Source: Clostridiaceae bacterium (GTDB lineage Bacteria; Bacillota; Clostridia; Oscillospirales; Acutalibacteraceae). Taken from it: DNA of 12,082 bases. Position numbers and translations under genes: made by a program. Below, piece by piece: positions 1-8,333 of the stretch. The notes under the pieces are model-generated. The model saw only the letters and a program-made list of their open reading frames with translations. It ran no database searches and was not told where the DNA came from. Within the stretch, counting starts at the first letter, position 1; each line of letters begins with the position of its first letter. The stretch covers positions 1 through 12,082 of the forward strand of contig CAJGBX010000037.1 of NCBI GenBank assembly GCA_904501685.1, given 5' to 3'.

Positions 1-31
1 AAAAGTTTTTGTGAATTTTGGTGATTATAAA

Positions 32-1126
32 ATGACTACCTCGGGCCAAAAAAACTTCATAATCAAGGTGACCTTTTATGCCTTGGTTATTTTTCTTATA
101 TACCTTTTATTCAAGCTTTTTTTAGGGCCGCTTTTGCCGTTTATTTTATCAGGGGCGCTCGCCTTAAGCCTGCAACCCCTGGTCAACCGGCTTTGCCGAA
201 AATTCAATATAAATCCTCGTGCTTTGTCGGTACTACTTTTGCTTTTTCTGTACCTTATAATAGCCGTTGCGGTAGTATTTACCGTAAAAGCACTTTACGG
301 TCAGATTACCGATATAATAAAGCGGCTGCCCGAATACACCGACTCCTTAAACGCAGGACTAAACTCAATATCAAACGGTGTAGGCAGTATTTTAGGTGAA
401 TTGCCTGACAATATAAGCGGTTGGCTTAAAAGCATACCCTCTGAGGCATTCAAGGCAATCGGCGAAAGGCTGGGGTCGCTTGCCACCGAGCTTGCAACCG
501 GAATTGCCGCCGGAATCCCCTCGTTTATACTATCGTTTTTCGTTATGATAGTTGCCGGAATTTACATCGCTAAAGACTATTCAGGCTTTACCGAATACAT
601 TAATTCAATCATACCCGAAAGACTGCTCTTAAAGCTGAAAAGCTTTAAAACGGCAATTCTGAGCAAAATCATAAAGCTACTGAAGGGGTACCTATTTATA
701 ATAATTTTAACCTTTGGCGAGTTGTTCCTTGGACTTTTGATTTTAAAAGTAAGATATGCGCTGATTATAGCCATAATAACGGCATTTATTGACATTTTAC
801 CGGTCTTGGGCTCGGGAACTGTGCTGATACCTTGGGCGATATTTTCAGCGCTCAATGGTGACGCCGCACTCAGCATCGGTCTTGCGGTACTATACATCAC
901 CGTCACCGCAATCAGGAATTTTGCCGAGCCGAAAATCATCGGCTTGAAATTAGGTATACATCCCGTTTTCACCCTTGCCGCAATAGTTCTGGGACTGCGG
1001 CTTTTCGGTACCGCAGGTGTGATTTTGGCGCCGATTATCACCGTTACAATCCGAAGCTTGCTTGAGTTAAAATACGGGCAACCCGACACCCTTCAAGGGC
1101 AAAAAAGTGCCTCAGGACTCTCCTGA
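32..1126 (+). CDS. AI-2E/YtvI family membrane permease
   Basis: Polytopic inner-membrane protein of the AI-2E exporter superfamily, closest in look to the YtvI sporulation-associated branch. From the ATG at 32 it is 364 residues, normal for the family. The N-terminus has closely spaced hydrophobic segments, then a soluble stretch with amphipathic helices (roughly residues 90-150), then a C-terminal membrane bundle. The family's typical signature is visible there: DILPVLGSG, then R-N-F-A-E-P-K-I-I-G, then a G-L-R-L-F-G-T-A-G segment. A GTG at 11 is in frame but lacks a Shine-Dalgarno sequence, while GGTGAT lies about 7 nt before the ATG at 32, so I chose 32; 11 remains possible. The gene stands alone and converges with the MATE gene; its last codons form the left arm of the terminator. 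Transported substrate is unknown; the YtvI label is family-level inference. Confidence 0.85.
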   Translation: MTTSGQKNFIIKVTFYALVIFLIYLLFKLFLGPLLPFILSGALALSLQPLVNRLCRKFNINPRALSVLLLLFLYLIIAVAVVFTVKALYGQITDIIKRLPEYTDSLNAGLNSISNGVGSILGELPDNISGWLKSIPSEAFKAIGERLGSLATELATGIAAGIPSFILSFFVMIVAGIYIAKDYSGFTEYINSIIPERLLLKLKSFKTAILSKIIKLLKGYLFIIILTFGELFLGLLILKVRYALIIAIITAFIDILPVLGSGTVLIPWAIFSALNGDAALSIGLAVLYITVTAIRNFAEPKIIGLKLGIHPVFTLAAIVLGLRLFGTAGVILAPIITVTIRSLLELKYGQPDTLQGQKSASGLS

Positions 1127-1135
1127 GGCACTTTT
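1103..1135. terminator. Bidirectional rho-independent terminator
   Basis: A perfect 15-bp inverted repeat (AAAAGTGCCTCAGGA, 3-nt loop, TCCTGAGGCACTTTT) sits between two convergent genes. Read on the minus strand it is followed by a T6 run and lies 6 nt after the MATE stop. Read on the plus strand it ends in T4 and closes the YtvI-like gene, whose TGA stop (1124-1126) is inside the right arm. Confidence 0.93.
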
Positions 1136-1141
1136 GATTAT

Positions 1142-2536
1142 TTAATTATTCACCTGCTGAACTATTGCCTTGTTTTTCCATTTGCCGACCGCAAAGAAGA
1201 TGAATGTTATGACCGCACCCATCACCCAGGAGCTGAGCAACGAAATCTGAATACATTCCTCAATACCCTTAGGCATTTCGGGGGTAGCCGTTAAATAAGA
1301 AATGCCGTAGGCCAACGGAACGCGGAATATAACGGTGGTAATCAGCGAAATCCACATAGGTGTCATAGTATCCCCTGCTCCTCGCATAATGCCCGAAAGA
1401 CTTTGGGTAACCGCAACGGCAATATAGCCGACTGCCAAAATCTTCATAAGATAATAGCTTTTATCGACCAGCGCCGCAGTGTCGGTAAATATTCCCATAA
1501 GGCTCTTACCGAAAATCAAAATCACAACCGTAATAATGGTTGAGCAGGCAACCGCCATAAACGTACCCTGCTTGGCGCCCTTTGTCACACGGTCAAGACG
1601 GTTGGCACCCGTATTTTGACCGGCATAGGTGGTAAGTGCTGTTCCGAACGAGAAGTTCGGCATCATAGCAAAGCCGTCAACACGCATAACAATAACGTTA
1701 GCGGCAATAAACTGCGTTCCGAACTGATTGGTAAGTGACTGCACCACAATCATAGCAGATGAAAAGATTGCCTGAGTAAGACCCGAGGGTAATCCAAGCT
1801 TTACAAGTGTTTTTACATAACCGCCTGACAGCCTGAGGTACTTTTTACCGAAATCGAAATACTGACGCATCTTCGACAGCTTCCACATACATAAAGCCGA
1901 CGAAATAAACTGTGCGATAACGGTAGCGGCCGCAACACCTGCAACATCCCAATGAAAATTAATTACAAATATTAAATCAAGAATAATATTGATAACGGTT
2001 GCAACGAGCAGATACACGAGAGCCGAAACCGAGTCACCAAAGCCTCTTATAATACCGCTTAATATATTGTAATAAGCCATACCCGCCATACCGATTAACG
2101 AAATCATCAGGTACCAATAGCAGTCCTTATGCGTTTCGGCAGGGGTGTTCAACAGCTCTAACACAATATCCAAAAACGGAGCCGCAACAACAATTAACCC
2201 TACGCAGGCAATAGCCGTAACGGTTATACAGTTACCGACGGTATACGACATACCTTCGCGATTTTTAGCGCCGAAATACTGAGCAACCATAACCGAAGCG
2301 CCGGCCGAAATACCGATAAACAGTACTAGCAGCATATTAAGTATAGGCAATGCGCTGCCGACCGCCGAAATGGCATTGTCACCGTTTTGGGCAAACTGAC
2401 CGACAACAATTGTATCGACCGTACTGTAAAGCTGCTGTGCAATATTACCTATAAGCATAGGCAAGGTAAACTGTAAAATAACCTTCCAAGGGGTCCCCTT
2501 TGTCATATCGACGGGAGCAAATAAACCTTTAAACAT
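1142..2536 (-). CDS. MATE family multidrug/toxin efflux transporter
   Basis: A 464-residue, twelve-segment membrane antiporter of the MATE family, which expels cationic or drug-like compounds using a Na+ or H+ gradient. The start is typical of the clostridial branch: MTKGTPWK at residues 11-18, then a first helix with LPMLIGNIAQQLY and D41-T-I-V-V-G-Q. The two-fold repeat of the family is visible: RGFGDS near residue 165 is echoed by RGAGDT in the second half. An AGGGA ribosome site lies about 6 nt before the ATG at 2536; M11 is an in-frame alternative. The gene is last in the glyA-fba-MATE operon, starting 12 nt after the fba stop, and ends at the shared bidirectional terminator. Substrate cannot be told from sequence; placement with metabolic genes may only reflect transcriptional read-through. 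Confidence 0.92.
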   Translation of the reverse strand: MFKGLFAPVDMTKGTPWKVILQFTLPMLIGNIAQQLYSTVDTIVVGQFAQNGDNAISAVGSALPILNMLLVLFIGISAGASVMVAQYFGAKNREGMSYTVGNCITVTAIACVGLIVVAAPFLDIVLELLNTPAETHKDCYWYLMISLIGMAGMAYYNILSGIIRGFGDSVSALVYLLVATVINIILDLIFVINFHWDVAGVAAATVIAQFISSALCMWKLSKMRQYFDFGKKYLRLSGGYVKTLVKLGLPSGLTQAIFSSAMIVVQSLTNQFGTQFIAANVIVMRVDGFAMMPNFSFGTALTTYAGQNTGANRLDRVTKGAKQGTFMAVACSTIITVVILIFGKSLMGIFTDTAALVDKSYYLMKILAVGYIAVAVTQSLSGIMRGAGDTMTPMWISLITTVIFRVPLAYGISYLTATPEMPKGIEECIQISLLSSWVMGAVITFIFFAVGKWKNKAIVQQVNN

Positions 2537-2548
2537 TCTGTATCCCTA

Positions 2549-3412
2549 TTATGCCTTATTGACCGAGCCGAAAAGCTCCATCTTTTCCTTAACGGTAGCC
2601 TTAATAGCCTCAACACCGTCAGCCAAAAGCTTTCTCGGGTCAAAGCCCTTACCTGCCAAATCCTTGCCTGCCTCAACATACTTGCGTGTAGCGGCGGCAA
2701 ATGCCAACTGGCACTCGGTATTAACATTAATTTTCGAAACACCTAAGGAAATTGCCTTTTTAATCATATCGGCAGGGATACCTGTACCGCCGTGGAGTAC
2801 CAACGGCAAATCACCGGTAAGCTTTTGAATAGCATCAAGAGTATCAAACGAAAGGCCTGCCCAGTTTTCAGGGTACTTACCGTGAATGTTACCGATACCT
2901 GCTGCTAACATTGTAACGCCTAAGTCGGCAATCATTTTGCATTCATTCGGGTCAGCAACCTCACCGCTGCCGATAACGCCGTCCTCTTCACCGCCGATAG
3001 CACCGACCTCAGCCTCCAAGGAAAGACCCTTTTCATTACAGATTGCAACTAATTCCTTAGTCTTTTCAATATTTTCCTCAATCGGATAGTGTGAGCCGTC
3101 GAACATAATCGAGCTGAAGCCTGCTGCGATGCACTTCTTAGCACCCTCGTAGCTGCCGTGGTCAAGGTGCAAAGCTACCGGAACGGTAATTCCAAGCTCG
3201 TTAATCATACCGTTAACCATACCTACAACGGTGGTATAACCGCACATATACTTACCTGCACCCTCGGAAACACCGAGGATAACGGGAGAATTAAGCTCCT
3301 GAGCGGTGAGCAGAATAGCCTTTGTCCACTCCAAATTATTGATGTTGAACTGACCTACGGCATACTTGCCGGCCTTTGCCTTATTAAGCATCTCTTTTGC
3401 TGAAACTAACAT
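2549..3412 (-). CDS. fba: Class II fructose-1,6-bisphosphate aldolase
   Basis: Zinc-dependent aldolase that splits fructose-1,6-bisphosphate into dihydroxyacetone phosphate and glyceraldehyde-3-phosphate in cytosolic glycolysis, or the reverse in gluconeogenesis. The protein of 287 residues starts MLVSAKEML, the usual family opening. Visible active-site elements are HLDHG (82-86; catalytic Asp84 and zinc ligand His85), EAEVG (133-137), GNIHGKYP with a zinc His at 177, LHGGTG (206-211), a zinc and phosphate site, and NVNT (229-232). An in-frame TTG at 3427 would add five residues, but it overlaps the Shine-Dalgarno GGAGG, and an ATG at 3418 is only 2 nt from it, so the ATG at 3412 (8 nt spacing) is chosen. 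It follows glyA by 37 nt and precedes the MATE gene by 12 nt. Related tagatose-bisphosphate aldolases share these motifs, so sugar specificity is inferred. Confidence 0.92.
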   Translation of the reverse strand: MLVSAKEMLNKAKAGKYAVGQFNINNLEWTKAILLTAQELNSPVILGVSEGAGKYMCGYTTVVGMVNGMINELGITVPVALHLDHGSYEGAKKCIAAGFSSIMFDGSHYPIEENIEKTKELVAICNEKGLSLEAEVGAIGGEEDGVIGSGEVADPNECKMIADLGVTMLAAGIGNIHGKYPENWAGLSFDTLDAIQKLTGDLPLVLHGGTGIPADMIKKAISLGVSKINVNTECQLAFAAATRKYVEAGKDLAGKGFDPRKLLADGVEAIKATVKEKMELFGSVNKA

Positions 3413-3420
3413 AAACATTT

Positions 3421-3425
3421 CCTCC
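3421..3425 (-). promoter_or_regulatory. Ribosome binding site that fixes the fba start
   Basis: GGAGG on the minus strand, 8 nt before the ATG at 3412. It overlaps an in-frame TTG at 3427 and is only 2 nt from the ATG at 3418, so it rules against both of those starts. Confidence 0.8.
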
Positions 3426-3449
3426 AAATATATTGAATATAAAATTTAA

Positions 3450-4703
3450 TTATTTATACAACGGGTATTTTTCGCAGATTGCGGCAACTCGGGACTTGAT
3501 TTCGTCCTTTTTGTTATCGAAATCCTTAACACAAAGTGCAATCAGCTTACCAACCTCAGTAAAGTCGTCCTCCTTAAGACCTCTGGTGGTTGCGGCAGGA
3601 GTGCCCAAACGCACACCGCTTGTAACAAACGGCTTTTCGGGGTCGTTGGGGATAGCGTTCTTATTGGCGGTAATATTGATTTCGTCCAGACGGTGCTCTA
3701 ATTCCTTACCGGTAACACCTGTACCGCGTAAATCAAGCAGCATCAAATGGTTATCGGTACCGTCGGAAACAAGATTGATTCCCTCAGCCTTCAAGGATTG
3801 TGCCAAAGCCTTGGCGTTCTTTGCAATCTGTTCCTGATAAGCCTTAAATTCAGGGGTCAAGGCCTCACCGAAACAAACAGCCTTGCCTGCGATAACGTGC
3901 ATCAAAGGACCGCCCTGGTTTCCGGGGAATACCGCCTTATTGATAGCCTTAAAGATTTCCTCATCATTGCAAAGAATCAAACCGCCTCTGGGACCGCGGA
4001 GAGTCTTATGAGTAGTTGTAGTAACAACATCGGCATACTCAACGGGGTTGATGTGTAAGCCTGCGGCAACCAAGCCTGCAATGTGAGCCATATCAACCAT
4101 AAGCAACGCCCCGACAGAATGTGCAATATCTGCAATAACGTCAAACTTAATCTCCCTTGCATATGCGGAGGCACCTGCAACGATAAGCTTAGGCTTACAC
4201 TCGTTGGCAATTTTTCTCATTTCTTCATAGTCGATATAACCGTCGTCACCTACACCGTAAGGAACAAAGTTATACAGCTTACCCGAGCTGTTGACCGGTG
4301 AGCCGTGGGTAAGATGTCCGCCGTGAGCAAGGTTCATACCCATAACGGTATCGCCAACCTCTAAAAGTGCAATATAAACCGCCTGATTTGCCTGAGCGCC
4401 CGAGTGAGGCTGAACATTGGCAAACTTAGCGCCGAAAAGACGGCAGGCGCGGTCTCTTGCAATATCCTCAACGATGTCAACATACTGACAGCCGCCGTAG
4501 TAACGCTTACCGGGATAGCCCTCGGCATACTTGTTGGTGAGCACCGAGCCCATAGCAGCCATTACCGCAGGAGAAACAAAGTTCTCCGAAGCAATAAGCT
4601 CAATATTGCTCTGCTGACGGCCTAGCTCGAGCTCCATTGCGGCGCCGACCTCAGGGTCACGCTGCTTAACGAAGCCAACCGAGTCTAAAATATCAGAATA
4701 CAT
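3450..4703 (-). CDS. glyA: Serine hydroxymethyltransferase
   Basis: PLP enzyme that interconverts serine and glycine while loading one-carbon units onto tetrahydrofolate; cytosolic, feeding purine, thymidylate and methionine synthesis. The 417-residue length matches bacterial GlyA. Family motifs are intact: LIASENFVS (36-44), NKYAEGYPGKRYYGG (57-71), QPHSGAQAN (98-106), MVDMAHIAGLVA (202-213) with PLP-contacting Asp204 and His207, TTTTHKTLRGPRGG (228-241) whose Lys233 forms the Schiff base, and R365 in SGVRLGTPA. CGGAGGT lies 8 nt before the ATG. It is the first gene of the minus-strand operon and has its own strong promoter, divergent from secA. Confidence 0.97.
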   Translation of the reverse strand: MYSDILDSVGFVKQRDPEVGAAMELELGRQQSNIELIASENFVSPAVMAAMGSVLTNKYAEGYPGKRYYGGCQYVDIVEDIARDRACRLFGAKFANVQPHSGAQANQAVYIALLEVGDTVMGMNLAHGGHLTHGSPVNSSGKLYNFVPYGVGDDGYIDYEEMRKIANECKPKLIVAGASAYAREIKFDVIADIAHSVGALLMVDMAHIAGLVAAGLHINPVEYADVVTTTTHKTLRGPRGGLILCNDEEIFKAINKAVFPGNQGGPLMHVIAGKAVCFGEALTPEFKAYQEQIAKNAKALAQSLKAEGINLVSDGTDNHLMLLDLRGTGVTGKELEHRLDEINITANKNAIPNDPEKPFVTSGVRLGTPAATTRGLKEDDFTEVGKLIALCVKDFDNKKDEIKSRVAAICEKYPLYK

Positions 4704-4744
4704 AAATTTTACCTCCGAAAGTAATAGTTTGAATTAATCAATTC

Positions 4745-4773
4745 ATTATACAACACCCCGCCGAATAATTCAA
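4745..4773 (-). promoter_or_regulatory. Promoter of the glyA-fba-MATE operon
   Basis: On the minus strand, TTGAAT (4773-4768), a 17-bp spacer and TATAAT (4750-4745) make a near-consensus sigma-A promoter. Its start point should fall about 35 nt upstream of the glyA ATG, within a small inverted repeat GAATT-gatt-AATTC (4731-4744). I saw no riboswitch in the short leader. Confidence 0.8.
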
Positions 4774-4816
4774 CATTTTTATTGCGGCAATTTTATCGAT
4801 TTCCTCAATAAAATAC

Positions 4817-4845
4817 TTTAAATGTTCATAAATTTGTGGTACAAT
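4817..4845 (+). promoter_or_regulatory. Probable secA promoter
   Basis: An extended -10, TGGTACAAT (TG at 4837-4838, TACAAT at 4840-4845), with a weak TTTAAA -35 at 4817-4822 and a 17-bp spacer. It points toward secA, leaving a leader of about 75 nt that holds a short AGTTA-aaa-TAACT inverted repeat (4889-4901) and the AGGAG ribosome site (4914-4918). It is 43 bp from the divergent glyA promoter. Confidence 0.6.
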
Positions 4846-4927
4846 ATCAGTGTATTGGATTTTTATGCAGATTTAAGCTTTATCTTACAGTTAAAATAAC
4901 TAAACATACAGTCAGGAGTATTTAATA

Positions 4928-7654
4928 ATGGGTTTTTTGAAAAAACTGTTCGGCGACTACAGTGAAAAGGAAATCAAACGTATTTTGCCTTTACAAAAGG
5001 CAGTTCTGGATTTGGAAGAAAAATACGCCGCCATGTCGGATGACGAGCTTCGCGGTATGACCGCCCGTTTTAAGGCTCAGCTGGCCGAGGGCAAGCCGCT
5101 TGATTCTATTTTGCCGGATGCCTTTGCCGTTTGCCGTGAGGCCTCTTGGCGAGTGCTTTCAATGAAACACTTTCCCGTTCAGATTTTGGGCGGTATCATT
5201 TTGCATCAGGGACGTATTTCCGAGATGCGTACCGGTGAAGGTAAAACCTTAGTGGCTACTCTGCCTGCCTACCTTAATGCGCTGACCGGCAAGGGTGTGC
5301 ACATTGTCACCGTTAACGACTATCTTGCACGCCGTGACTCGGAATGGATGGGTAAGGTCTACAGCTTTTTGGGGCTTTCTGTCGGTCTTGTTGTACCGGG
5401 ACAGAGTCTTGACGAAAAGCGCGCTGCCTACAATGCCGATATCACCTACTGCACCAACAACGAATTAGGCTTTGACTATCTTCGTGACAATATGGTAATC
5501 TACAAAGAAAACTGTGTTCAGCGCGGTCATAACTACGCCATCGTTGACGAGGTTGACTCTATTTTGATTGACGAGGCACGTACTCCTCTTATCATTTCGG
5601 GACGCGGTGACAAGTCATCCGAGCTTTACGTATCAGCTAACAAGCTAGCCCACAGCTTAAAGTGTATCCGCATAACCGAAACCGACTCTAAAAAGACCGA
5701 CGAGGAACAAAATTTAGACGGCGACTATGTTGTTGACGAAAAGGCCAAAACCTGTACCCTTACCGCAAAGGGCGTTGAAAAGGCTGAGGCGTTTTTCGGT
5801 ATTGAAAACCTTAACGACCCCGATAACATCACCATTTCGCACCATATTCAGCAGGCTATCCGTGCACACGGTATAATGAAGCGTGACGTTGACTATGTTG
5901 TGAAAGACGGCGAGGTTTTAATTGTCGATGAATTTACCGGACGTATTATGTACGGACGCCGCTATAACGAAGGTCTTCACCAGGCAATTGAGGCTAAAGA
6001 GGGTGTAAAAATCGCACACGAGTCGAAAACTCTTGCCACCATCACCTTCCAAAACTTCTTTCGACTTTACAGCAAGCTTTCGGGCATGACCGGTACCGCT
6101 ATGACCGAGGCTAATGAATTTCAACAGATTTACAAGCTCGACGTTGTTGAAATCCCGACCAACAAGCCGGTTATCCGTCAGGATTTGCAGGACGTTATTT
6201 ATAAAACCGAGCGTGCGAAATTCAACGCTGTTGTAAATAATATTATCGAGTGCAACCAAAAAGGTCAGCCTGTGCTGGTCGGTACGATTTCGATTGAAAA
6301 ATCCGAGCTTTTGAGTGCCATTCTTAAGAAAAAAGGCATTAAGCATAACGTTTTAAACGCAAAGTACCACGAAAGGGAAGCTGAAATCATTGCTCAGGCA
6401 GGTAAATTCGGTGCCGTTACAATCGCCACCAATATGGCAGGCCGAGGAACCGATATTATGCTCGGCGGTAACGCAGAATATCTGGCTAAATCCGAATTGC
6501 GTAAGCTTGGCTACAGCGATGAACTGATTTCGGCTGCTACCGGATTCGCCGAAACCGAGGATGCCGATATTTTAAAGGCTCGTGAGGAATACCGTAAGTT
6601 TTACGAGCAATTCCGCGAGGAAATCGCACCCGAGGCCGAGAAGGTCAGAGCCGCAGGCGGCTTGTCAATTATCGGTACCGAGCGTCACGAGTCAAGGCGA
6701 ATTGATAACCAGTTAAGAGGCCGTGCCGGACGTCAGGGTGACCCCGGTACAAGTAAGTTCTACATTGCCTTAGAGGACGATTTGATGCGTCTGTTTGCCG
6801 GTGACCGTATTACTGCCGCTATGAACTTTATGAAGATTGACGAAAATCTTCCGATTGAAGCCGGTATGATTACCAAAACCATTGAAACCGCACAGCAACG
6901 AATCGAAGGCAGAAACTTCGGCATCCGTAAAAATGTGCTTGATTATGATGATGTTATGAACAAGCAGCGTGAGTTGATTTATGCTCAGAGAAACCGCGTT
7001 TTGGACGGCGAGGACATTCACGAAACCGTCAAGAAAATGATAAACGACACGATTGAATCGGGTGTTGATACCTATCTTACCGGAAATATTGCAGAGGATT
7101 GGAATTTTGACGGTCTGCGTGATTATTTCCGCGGCTGGCTGGCTTCGGACAATGATTTTTGCTATACGACCGACGAGCTGAACCGCCTTGAAAGAGACGA
7201 TATTGCCGAAATGCTGATTTCGAGAGCCGCCGCTATTTGCGACAGCAAGGAAGCCGAGTACGGCAGTGAAACAATGCGTGAAATTGAACGCGTAATGCTT
7301 TTACGCAGCGTTGATACACATTGGATGGACCATATTGATGCTATGGATGAGCTTCGTCAGGGTATCGGTCTTCGTGCCTACGGTCAGCACAATCCGGTTG
7401 TTGAGTACCGTAACGAGGGCTATGAGATGTTCAGCGCTATGACCGATTCGATTCGCGAGGACACCACTAAAATGGTGCTTTGTGCAAAGCTTCGCAGTCA
7501 GCACGAAACGGTTGAACGCAAAAAGGTTGCCGAAGAGGAAAAGGTTGACAAGACTTCAACCGTCAGAGGTAAAGGTGTTGTGAGCAAAAACTCACCCTGT
7601 CCCTGCGGAAGCGGTTTAAAATATAAACGCTGCTGCGGAAAGGACGTTGACTAA
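4928..7654 (+). CDS. secA: Preprotein translocase ATPase SecA
   Basis: Motor ATPase that pushes unfolded preproteins through the SecYEG channel; it cycles between cytosol and inner face of the membrane. The 908 residues contain every expected part: Walker A MRTGEGKT (100-107), TNNELGFDYLRDN (176-188), Walker B region VDEVDSILIDEARTP (206-220), the preprotein cross-linking region (about 225-370), ATNMAGRGTDI (500-510) and QLRGRAGRQGDPG (595-607) in NBD2, then the helical wing and scaffold. The C-terminal zinc finger C-P-C-G-S-G (891-896) with C902-C903 binds SecB or ribosomes in other species. It is longer than Bacillus SecA (841), partly from an acidic insert near 545-575. AGGAG lies 9 nt before the ATG. 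In many Firmicutes prfB follows secA; here a DUF1643 gene does. Confidence 0.98.
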   Translation: MGFLKKLFGDYSEKEIKRILPLQKAVLDLEEKYAAMSDDELRGMTARFKAQLAEGKPLDSILPDAFAVCREASWRVLSMKHFPVQILGGIILHQGRISEMRTGEGKTLVATLPAYLNALTGKGVHIVTVNDYLARRDSEWMGKVYSFLGLSVGLVVPGQSLDEKRAAYNADITYCTNNELGFDYLRDNMVIYKENCVQRGHNYAIVDEVDSILIDEARTPLIISGRGDKSSELYVSANKLAHSLKCIRITETDSKKTDEEQNLDGDYVVDEKAKTCTLTAKGVEKAEAFFGIENLNDPDNITISHHIQQAIRAHGIMKRDVDYVVKDGEVLIVDEFTGRIMYGRRYNEGLHQAIEAKEGVKIAHESKTLATITFQNFFRLYSKLSGMTGTAMTEANEFQQIYKLDVVEIPTNKPVIRQDLQDVIYKTERAKFNAVVNNIIECNQKGQPVLVGTISIEKSELLSAILKKKGIKHNVLNAKYHEREAEIIAQAGKFGAVTIATNMAGRGTDIMLGGNAEYLAKSELRKLGYSDELISAATGFAETEDADILKAREEYRKFYEQFREEIAPEAEKVRAAGGLSIIGTERHESRRIDNQLRGRAGRQGDPGTSKFYIALEDDLMRLFAGDRITAAMNFMKIDENLPIEAGMITKTIETAQQRIEGRNFGIRKNVLDYDDVMNKQRELIYAQRNRVLDGEDIHETVKKMINDTIESGVDTYLTGNIAEDWNFDGLRDYFRGWLASDNDFCYTTDELNRLERDDIAEMLISRAAAICDSKEAEYGSETMREIERVMLLRSVDTHWMDHIDAMDELRQGIGLRAYGQHNPVVEYRNEGYEMFSAMTDSIREDTTKMVLCAKLRSQHETVERKKVAEEEKVDKTSTVRGKGVVSKNSPCPCGSGLKYKRCCGKDVD

Positions 7655-7655
7655 A

Positions 7656-8282
7656 ATGCACATCCCTGCCTCGGTCTCTCAGGAGTTGGAAATAGTGAAA
7701 TTTTCCGACGCCTTGGAAGAGGAGCAGACCGCCTCGCATTGCTATGACTCAAAAAAGTGGCTTTATGTACCCTGCCGGTACTCTGAGTACCGTTATATAT
7801 TGGGAACCAAGGGTCAGAATCCGCTTATTTGCATAGGAATTAACCCTTCGACCGCTGAGCCGGATAACCTTGACAACACCTTGAAAAGTGTTGAAAGAAT
7901 TGCCGCCTTTAACGGGTACGACTCGTTTATTATGTTTAACGTGTACTCTCAGCGAGCCACCAAGCCCGATGATATGGACCCTCTGCTTAACCCTGTTATG
8001 CACAGTGAAAATATGCAGGCGTTTCGCTATATTCTTTCACTTTACAGTCAAGGGCACAAGCCTGCTATTTGGGCGGCTTGGGGCACTATTATCGAAAAAC
8101 GTCCGTATTTAAAGTCCTGCGTTCGAGATATGGTGGAAATCGGCAGAGAGTTCGGAGCCGAATGGTATACCGCAGGTCTGCGTTCTAAGGCAAAGGGTCA
8201 TCCGCATCATCCGTTGTACCTTAAGGCTGACAGTGTGACCGAGCCGTTTTTGGATATTTTCGATTATCTGGACAGGTTTTAG
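7656..8282 (+). CDS. DUF1643 domain protein of unknown function
   Basis: A 208-residue soluble protein that fits the DUF1643 family, whose biochemical role is not known to me. The conserved blocks are all present: GINPSTAEPD (61-70), DNT (73-75), FNVYSQRAT (94-102), WAAWG (139-143) and GHPHHPLY (181-188). The invariant Asn-Pro-Ser-Thr, Arg-Ala-Thr and His-Pro-Leu-Tyr clusters suggest a binding or catalytic pocket, but that is inference. No signal peptide or membrane segment is seen. The ATG at 7656 follows the secA stop by one base, with AAAGGA inside the secA end as ribosome site (11 nt spacing), so translation is probably coupled. A TTG at 7647 overlapping secA is in frame but sits 2 nt from that site. 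DUF1643 genes are often seen in phages and mobile regions, making a place behind secA unexpected. Confidence 0.85.
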   Translation: MHIPASVSQELEIVKFSDALEEEQTASHCYDSKKWLYVPCRYSEYRYILGTKGQNPLICIGINPSTAEPDNLDNTLKSVERIAAFNGYDSFIMFNVYSQRATKPDDMDPLLNPVMHSENMQAFRYILSLYSQGHKPAIWAAWGTIIEKRPYLKSCVRDMVEIGREFGAEWYTAGLRSKAKGHPHHPLYLKADSVTEPFLDIFDYLDRF

Positions 8283-8333
8283 GCTACATAAAAAATTACC
8301 AATTTAACATACTAAATATAAGGAAGTGTAATT

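Noticed and set aside
577..1089. A 170-codon open frame on the minus strand, antisense to the YtvI-like gene
   Set aside because: It lies wholly within a recognised gene, its protein shows no family motif, and it reads as the reverse of membrane-protein codons.
4865..4876. Tiny leader frame (ATG CAG ATT TAA) before secA, considered as a SecM-like arrest peptide
   Set aside because: It has three sense codons, no ribosome site and no room for an arrest motif.
5918..6346. A 142-codon open frame antisense to secA
   Set aside because: It is covered by a conserved part of secA, and the predicted protein resembles no family I know.
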